DNA of 64,000 nucleotides from contig CM024758.1 in NCBI GenBank assembly GCA_014218235.1, positions 73,976,206-74,040,205 on the forward strand. The letters run 5' to 3'. Each line of letters starts with the position of its first letter. Position 1 is the first letter of the stretch. This document shows, in pieces, positions 58,962-64,000 of the stretch. Source of the stretch: Colocasia esculenta. Its lineage: Eukaryota; Streptophyta; Magnoliopsida; Alismatales; Araceae. The notes beneath the pieces were generated by a model, which saw nothing but the letters and a program-made list of their open reading frames with translations, had not been told where the DNA came from and ran no database searches. The translations under genes and the position numbers were made by a program.

Positions 58962-61706
58962 ATGGCCCAGTTAGAATATGAAAAGACATGAGGCTACAAT
59001 GTCCCCACATGGTTTAATGTCCACTGCTGGTAGTAGTCTACGGTTTTGTGTACTTTTTTAGTGTGGTTTCCACGTGAGTTTTAGCAGGATAATTGTGTGC
59101 ATGGTTGGTCAGTTTGGCAGTTGTTAGTAGTTGTAGGAAATGGTGTGGCTTGTAGTAGTATAATTTGTGTGGTTATACCAGTGTGCCAGTTTGTTTAAAA
59201 GTGTAGTGTGTTTAAAGTTCACAGTTGTTACAGAAATTGAAGGAATTAATGATTCAGTTGTGATATTCAGCAAAGGTAAAGTTGTGTTTTGGGGAGGATA
59301 TGTTTAATGTGATGAAGGTAATTTAGTAAGGAACAGAGTTGGCATAGACAGGTATAAGGTAATGATGTGATAGATGGTAGTGGGAATAGTGTGATAATGT
59401 GGAATAGTGTGTGCTAAAGATTGTTTGGATGTAAGAGTTGTGACTGAGAACCTTTGCAGAGGTAATTATTGTGTTTGAGATTTTTGTTAGTAAGTAATAA
59501 GTAATAGTTTGAATGGAAATGTCACTAATAATATGGAGGATTTTGAATGATTAAGTGAGCAGTTCAGCTGGATGAGGTTAGTAAACAGAGGAGCAGTGAT
59601 TTATGGTAGTCGGATTAACTGTGTTTCATGATTAGAGATGATTGTAGTCTAGTAAGTGATAACGGTAATAGAAAGTTTTATATAAGGATACATGTAAGTA
59701 TGTGCAGAGGTGAACAGTTGGGTGTAAAGAGAAAAAGGAAAATCAGTGGTAGTTAGATTTTTTGAGAATTTCAGAAGAAAGATATTCAAATGGCAAGTAA
59801 CAGATTGTGAAGATTTAACAGAATGATTTAATTAAAGTTGCGATGTTTAAGATAATATTAACGATGTTTAGCAGTTGAGTACAATCTGGGAAAGATTGAG
59901 GTTGAGATTAAGAATGTTGGGAATAAGATAAAGCTATGTGAGTCCGAATAGAAGGAATAATCAATTAAGAAGTAGTTAAGAAATATCAAACTGAGTGGAA
60001 ACAACAAGGCAGATTGTGAAAGGAATAAAGTAAAGGTTTGATTAAAAAGGACTAATGAGTATGTTGTAGCAGACAGTGGTGTTTTCAGTATTTGAGAATA
60101 AAGCAATATTACAGGTAAATGAAAAGTGGATAATGATATATAAAGCAGCAATGTGGAATAAAGGAATTAGGCAGAGCTGGTTATTGTATTAAAGAGATCG
60201 GTTTCAGTTTATGGTTATGGTAGTATTTTAGTGAAGATGATTGGATATTAAGATAAGTTAAGTGTAAATGGTACAGTGAGATTAGCCAGATAGCAGAATA
60301 GTTAATAGAAATATTTTGTAGAAATGACATTAAGATTAATGCAGTTGCAGTAAAGTTAAAGTTAAGTGTTATTGATTAGAGAAAGAAACATAGCGGATTG
60401 TAGAATGAATATAATCAGATGGTTCAAAAAAAGAGTTCAATAGTGTTTATATAGCAATGTACAGAAAATGATTTAGTTGAACAGATGTGTACTTGTATAA
60501 AGGTATTTCAGAATTTGATGTGAGAGGAAAAGCAGATCAGTTAAAGAATAGTGAACGGTTGGGATTATGGTAGAGCTAAAGGCAGAATATGTACAAAATT
60601 AGTAGTGCAGTTTTGTTTCCCGATAAGAGAATATAGTGTCACAACAGTGAGAGTGAATATTTTGAAAGGTTTTGGTTTTAATGTGATTAGTCAGCCAGAG
60701 AATGTTATTTAAAGCAAGAAATGTATATGAAGAGCAAGGTATGTCAGTAGCAGTATGGTAGAATTCAGAATTTAAATATGTGGCACAAATGGATTGAAGT
60801 GTTAAAGAAGGCAGTTCAGAAATTCAGGTATGTTTCTCCGTTGATAATTAATTTACTAAGATGATTTGAGAAGCAAGTAAAGTCAGAATTGAGTCCAGCT
60901 GGAACCAAGGTAATAGTGAAAGTGGAAAGTAATTGAAAGTAATAATGAGAACAAAATTTGTAGAAAATTTTGTCAAGTATCCGGTGTAATCAGAGTGGCG
61001 CAGCGGAAGCATGAAAGATGTAATATTTATAGGTTATTAGAGGTTTGAATGATTAAAGGAAAGTTTAAGGTTTTTGCACAAATAGATGAAGAGGTAGTGG
61101 TTTTGGCAAGATATGAGTTAAGACAGCATGAACAGACTAGTACAAAGAGACGGGAAATTCAGATATGGCAATTTGATTTTTCTTTGGAAAGCTGACAGTT
61201 GAGAATGTGAATACAGATGAGGCAGAATAATAGTTGGCAGTGATAGGCAGATAATGGAATGGCACCAGGGAATCTGAGAATTTAAAGATGGTTTAGCATG
61301 GCAGAACATCTAAGGCAACGATTTATGGTAAAGGGTTTAAGTAAGTGAAGCGACCTATAAAGAAAATATTGCAAACACAGCCAGGAAAATGTGGAAGCAG
61401 GTTGAGTCCAAGGAGATAAAGCATCAGCAGCAAGGTAGAATTGCTTACAGGTGAAGGGTAAAGAAAGAGCAGATTGTAGTAATCGGGCAGAGCAGTTATA
61501 AAAGAGTAAAAGAAAAAGGAAAAGCAGAACAGACATGGAAATGAGCAGATTGAGTCAGTCAGTGCAAGATGGTTTGAAAGGCAAGTGCAGAGAAAGTGTA
61601 TCCTACTTGTTCTGTATATGGTTTACACTCTTTTTAGGTGATAGTCCAGCTTACCGTGGTTCATTTCTGAATGTCGAGGACCACATTCCTTTTTAGGTGA
61701 TAGTAA
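58962..61706 (+). mobile_element. Element G2: non-coding (LARD-like) interior
   Basis: About 2.7 kb without any domain and with stops in every frame. The sense strand is C-poor (2, 5 and 4 C in three sampled 60-base lines) and purine-rich. It shares its first 100 bp with G1. Two CTTTTTAGGTGATAGT repeats (near 61628 and 61689) precede the 3' LTR. Confidence 0.7.
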
Positions 61707-64000
61707 TGTACCGGCGCGATTTTTCAATCCGTGTTTTAGCGGTTCTGGTGTGGTGCTCTTGACCAAGAGGTGGTCATTGGGCCTTGGACGTGGTTTCTGT
61801 GCATGGTGTGGGTGTTGTGGGGCCGAAGGTTCTAACCCAAACAGCCCACAGGTTCACTGGTTGTGAACACGATGGGGCATGTCGTCGCGTTTTAAACTCA
61901 ACGGCTTACTACGTCGCGATTCACTGAACCGCCTCAGTGACGCGTGGCGCCTTGGGTTCCATTTGGTGATGGCTAGGGTGATCACATTTAATAGTTAAAC
62001 ACGACATCTGCCTACATCATGATTTTGATTGTGCATATGTTGCTCTGTTTCGGCCAGACAGAGCAGAGGAGCTCTGTCCAGTGAAAGGGAGAAGCTACTG
62101 TCGGGATTTTCCAGTGATCAGGCTTTCTGGTGGCTTGTGCAGCGCGAGTTCCATGCGAGGATGACGTCTGGAGCATGGACGTGCCAGCGACGTGGAGTTT
62201 TTGGCGTTCTTTGAGCTCGTTTAAGTGGTAGAGAGACTTCCTTCTTGTGTTACTTTGTTTTGAATGGATTAAAGGGTGGAAGAATGTTTGGGTGGTGTGC
62301 CATAGTGTAGAGATCATGTTTACTTCTTTAAGTTTCCATTTGTATTGGATGTGAATGGGTTTTCTTGTGGAGAAGGTGGCCTCTGCCATTGAGCTGAGTT
62401 CACTGTCGCGTTGGAAACGCGATGGGGTTCACCATCACATTCATGTCATGAACGTGATGCCGTGAGACATAGCGTTTCAGTTTCTGTTTGGTGTGCTGTA
62501 CCGTTTAGCGTAAACGTGACCGTGAGGTCCGTCGCGTTTATGCTTGGTACCGATTGGTGGCTATCAATTGTTGTTAATGTGTATCGATTGGTGTAAACGC
62601 GACGGGTTTGTCTATCGTGGTTTTCACTCTGATTGCGGTTTGGCTTGAAGGCGACGTATCAGGCCATCGTGATTATATCGCGGCACGGCCTTGTCACATT
62701 AGCCTTGTGGTCGCTCGGACAGGTCGTCTCAATTTGAAAGACGATGCCTGTGTCCGTCGCGTCTTGTTAGGTCGTGGGTGTGTGTTGGTTTTAGCTTGTG
62801 GCAGTGGGTGCCGTGTGTGTGGGGCAGTGAGGGTCCTGTGTTGACCTAGCCTTGTCTTTTGCTATCATTTTAAAGTTGCTTAAGATGGTTAATGTTAGTA
62901 AAACATGAGTAGGATTAATGAGTTGGTTTATGATGAATTGATGATTCATGTTAAACATATGTAGCGTGTTATTGTATTAAGTTAAGTGGTTAATATTCAT
63001 TGTGGTTTAGTGTTGCTATGGAGGTCATGAGATGACCTATGACAGGCAAGGTTATTACGTGATAGTGTAATTCATGTATGTATCGGTGTAGGTTGCCTTG
63101 GAGGTCACATGGTGACCGGTGATGAGCTAATTAAAAAGCATGTGTACGATGGTTTATAAATAATGATTGTTTAAGCATGTATTGTGGTTTGTGTGCTAGC
63201 CGAGTTTGGTGGTTCGGCGCCTATTCTGGAATGCCTCTTCAATCGGTTACCCAATGTTCTTTGTGAGCCAAGCATGTGTGTTTGTTGTGCTTAGGGTTTG
63301 TCCCGATACGGAGTGTGTACCATCGAGGTCTGTGTCATCTTCCTGGACACCCTCACTCATGTGTTTGAGTTGTACGTCCGGCGAAGGGAAAGACGGCAGT
63401 GGGGCAGCGACTTGTGTTGAGTTGGCTTTGTGTTTTGTAGCTTGTAGCGTGCTCGTGGTTGGGGGACAGACACCAGTAGACGTACTTGTCCCCAGCTAGT
63501 CCCATGTTTCCAATGCCTCACTTTAGGGAGCTCAGGTCGGAGTCCCTAAAGGTGCTAGGCATGGGCCTGTAGATGTGTGGTCTGCAGGTGTGTTGTTGGT
63601 TGGTCTCCACCGTTGGTTGTCTTTCTGTGTTTTTGGAGTGGTAGCTAGACCGAGTAGTCCGTGGAAATGAGACTAAGAGGTAGTTCTTGTGTTGTATTGT
63701 CCAGGTTGGATACTGACGTCATGAACCAGTAGTCTGTTCCCATGTGGTGGCGTTGTTCCTTTCCGACTCGTGCTTTGCCACTGGTTGTGGCTTATGTGTA
63801 GTGACTTGTTGGTTGAGGTTTTACCGTTAGGGTGTGCCTTGGTGGTGGCACAGTTGTGGTTGTGGTTCCATGGTGGTACCTCATGGTGGTAGGTATCTGT
63901 ACCTTTTATGGGTAGCCGTTTGTTGTGGTACGTCGCTTACCATCCTTTCCAGATGTTGTGGTGAACTTGTGTTCCGTGGAGGTCGTGTGGTGTGACCTTC
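61707..64000 (+). repeat. Element G2 3' LTR, cut by the window edge
   Basis: Homologous to 56871-58220 from about 62594 on, so the family LTR exceeds 2.3 kb. The proposed start is TGTACCGGCGCG at 61707, chosen for its likeness to other LTR heads here. TGTATCCTAC at 61597, after a better purine tract, is the alternative. Confidence 0.72.
61868..62761. repeat. Eight 22-bp dyads in the G2 3' LTR
   Basis: Units at 61868-61889, 61897-61918, 62418-62439, 62453-62474, 62515-62536, 62598-62619, 62650-62671 and 62740-62761. Left arms CRYGAYG, right arms CRTCRCG or variants, 15 bp apart start to start in every case. Flanks are mostly AA on the left and TT on the right. Confidence 0.88.

Overview
This window is repeat-dense nuclear DNA of a flowering plant. 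Nearly every recognisable piece belongs to a Ty3/gypsy LTR retrotransposon: tRNA-iMet-type primer binding sites, CCHC Gag knuckles, chromodomain-tailed integrases, LTRs of 3-4 kb, plus LINE and SINE debris. There is no rRNA, no free-standing tRNA gene, no CRISPR array and no convincing single-copy host gene. The species cannot be named from the sequence.

Layout. (1) Positions 1-32275 hold the 3' part of a Tat/Ogre-like Ty3 element (F), + strand. It has an integrase C-terminus (2-487), an A-rich spacer, two antisense intron-containing genes on the minus strand (a plant-mobile-domain, PMD, gene and a DUF7745-like gene), a polypurine tract, and an LTR-like 3' region from 30025. The PMD gene is split by chromovirus A (2950-24967, minus, TSD cctcc). 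A's pol is split by chromovirus B (8848-20348, minus, TSD atgga). B's 5' LTR holds a LINE 3' fragment (17653-17944). The nest is four levels deep. (2) 32299-41335 is element C (+, TSD cacgt), with two 3.7-kb LTRs and only a broken gag between them. It sits in a truncated related LTR (H). (3) 42261-46690 is a decayed LINE (minus) split by a solo B-family LTR (43252-46520, TSD gctga). (4) 47286-52587 is element D (minus): one LTR carrying an F-related insertion (48018-49448, TSD actat) plus a scrap of interior and a truncated second LTR. (5) 52588-64000 holds two related non-coding LTR elements, G1 (minus) and G2 (+), whose truncated LTRs are fused head to head near 56870. G1 contains a SINE (53152-53421).

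How the parts work together. The window shows replication machinery (gag, protease, RT-RNase H, integrase, chromodomain) in elements A and B, broken by frameshifts and stops. C, G1 and G2 lack it and could only have moved with enzymes supplied in trans. The antisense PMD/DUF7745 genes would be passengers of the Tat-like element.

The most unusual signal is not a gene. The LTR families B, C, D, F, F' and G, which otherwise differ, each carry clusters of short CpG-rich inverted-repeat dyads. The arm sequence is private to the family, but the total length is the same, about 22 bp (for example 7-nt arms whose starts are exactly 15 bp apart). Element A carries a rigid variant: six pairs of GTGTCGACAC, every pair 21 bp apart. 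The antisense PMD and DUF7745 genes carry a compact 15-bp version. A, C and D place their clusters at the same point of a shared LTR backbone. I propose these as recognition-site arrays; what binds them is unknown.
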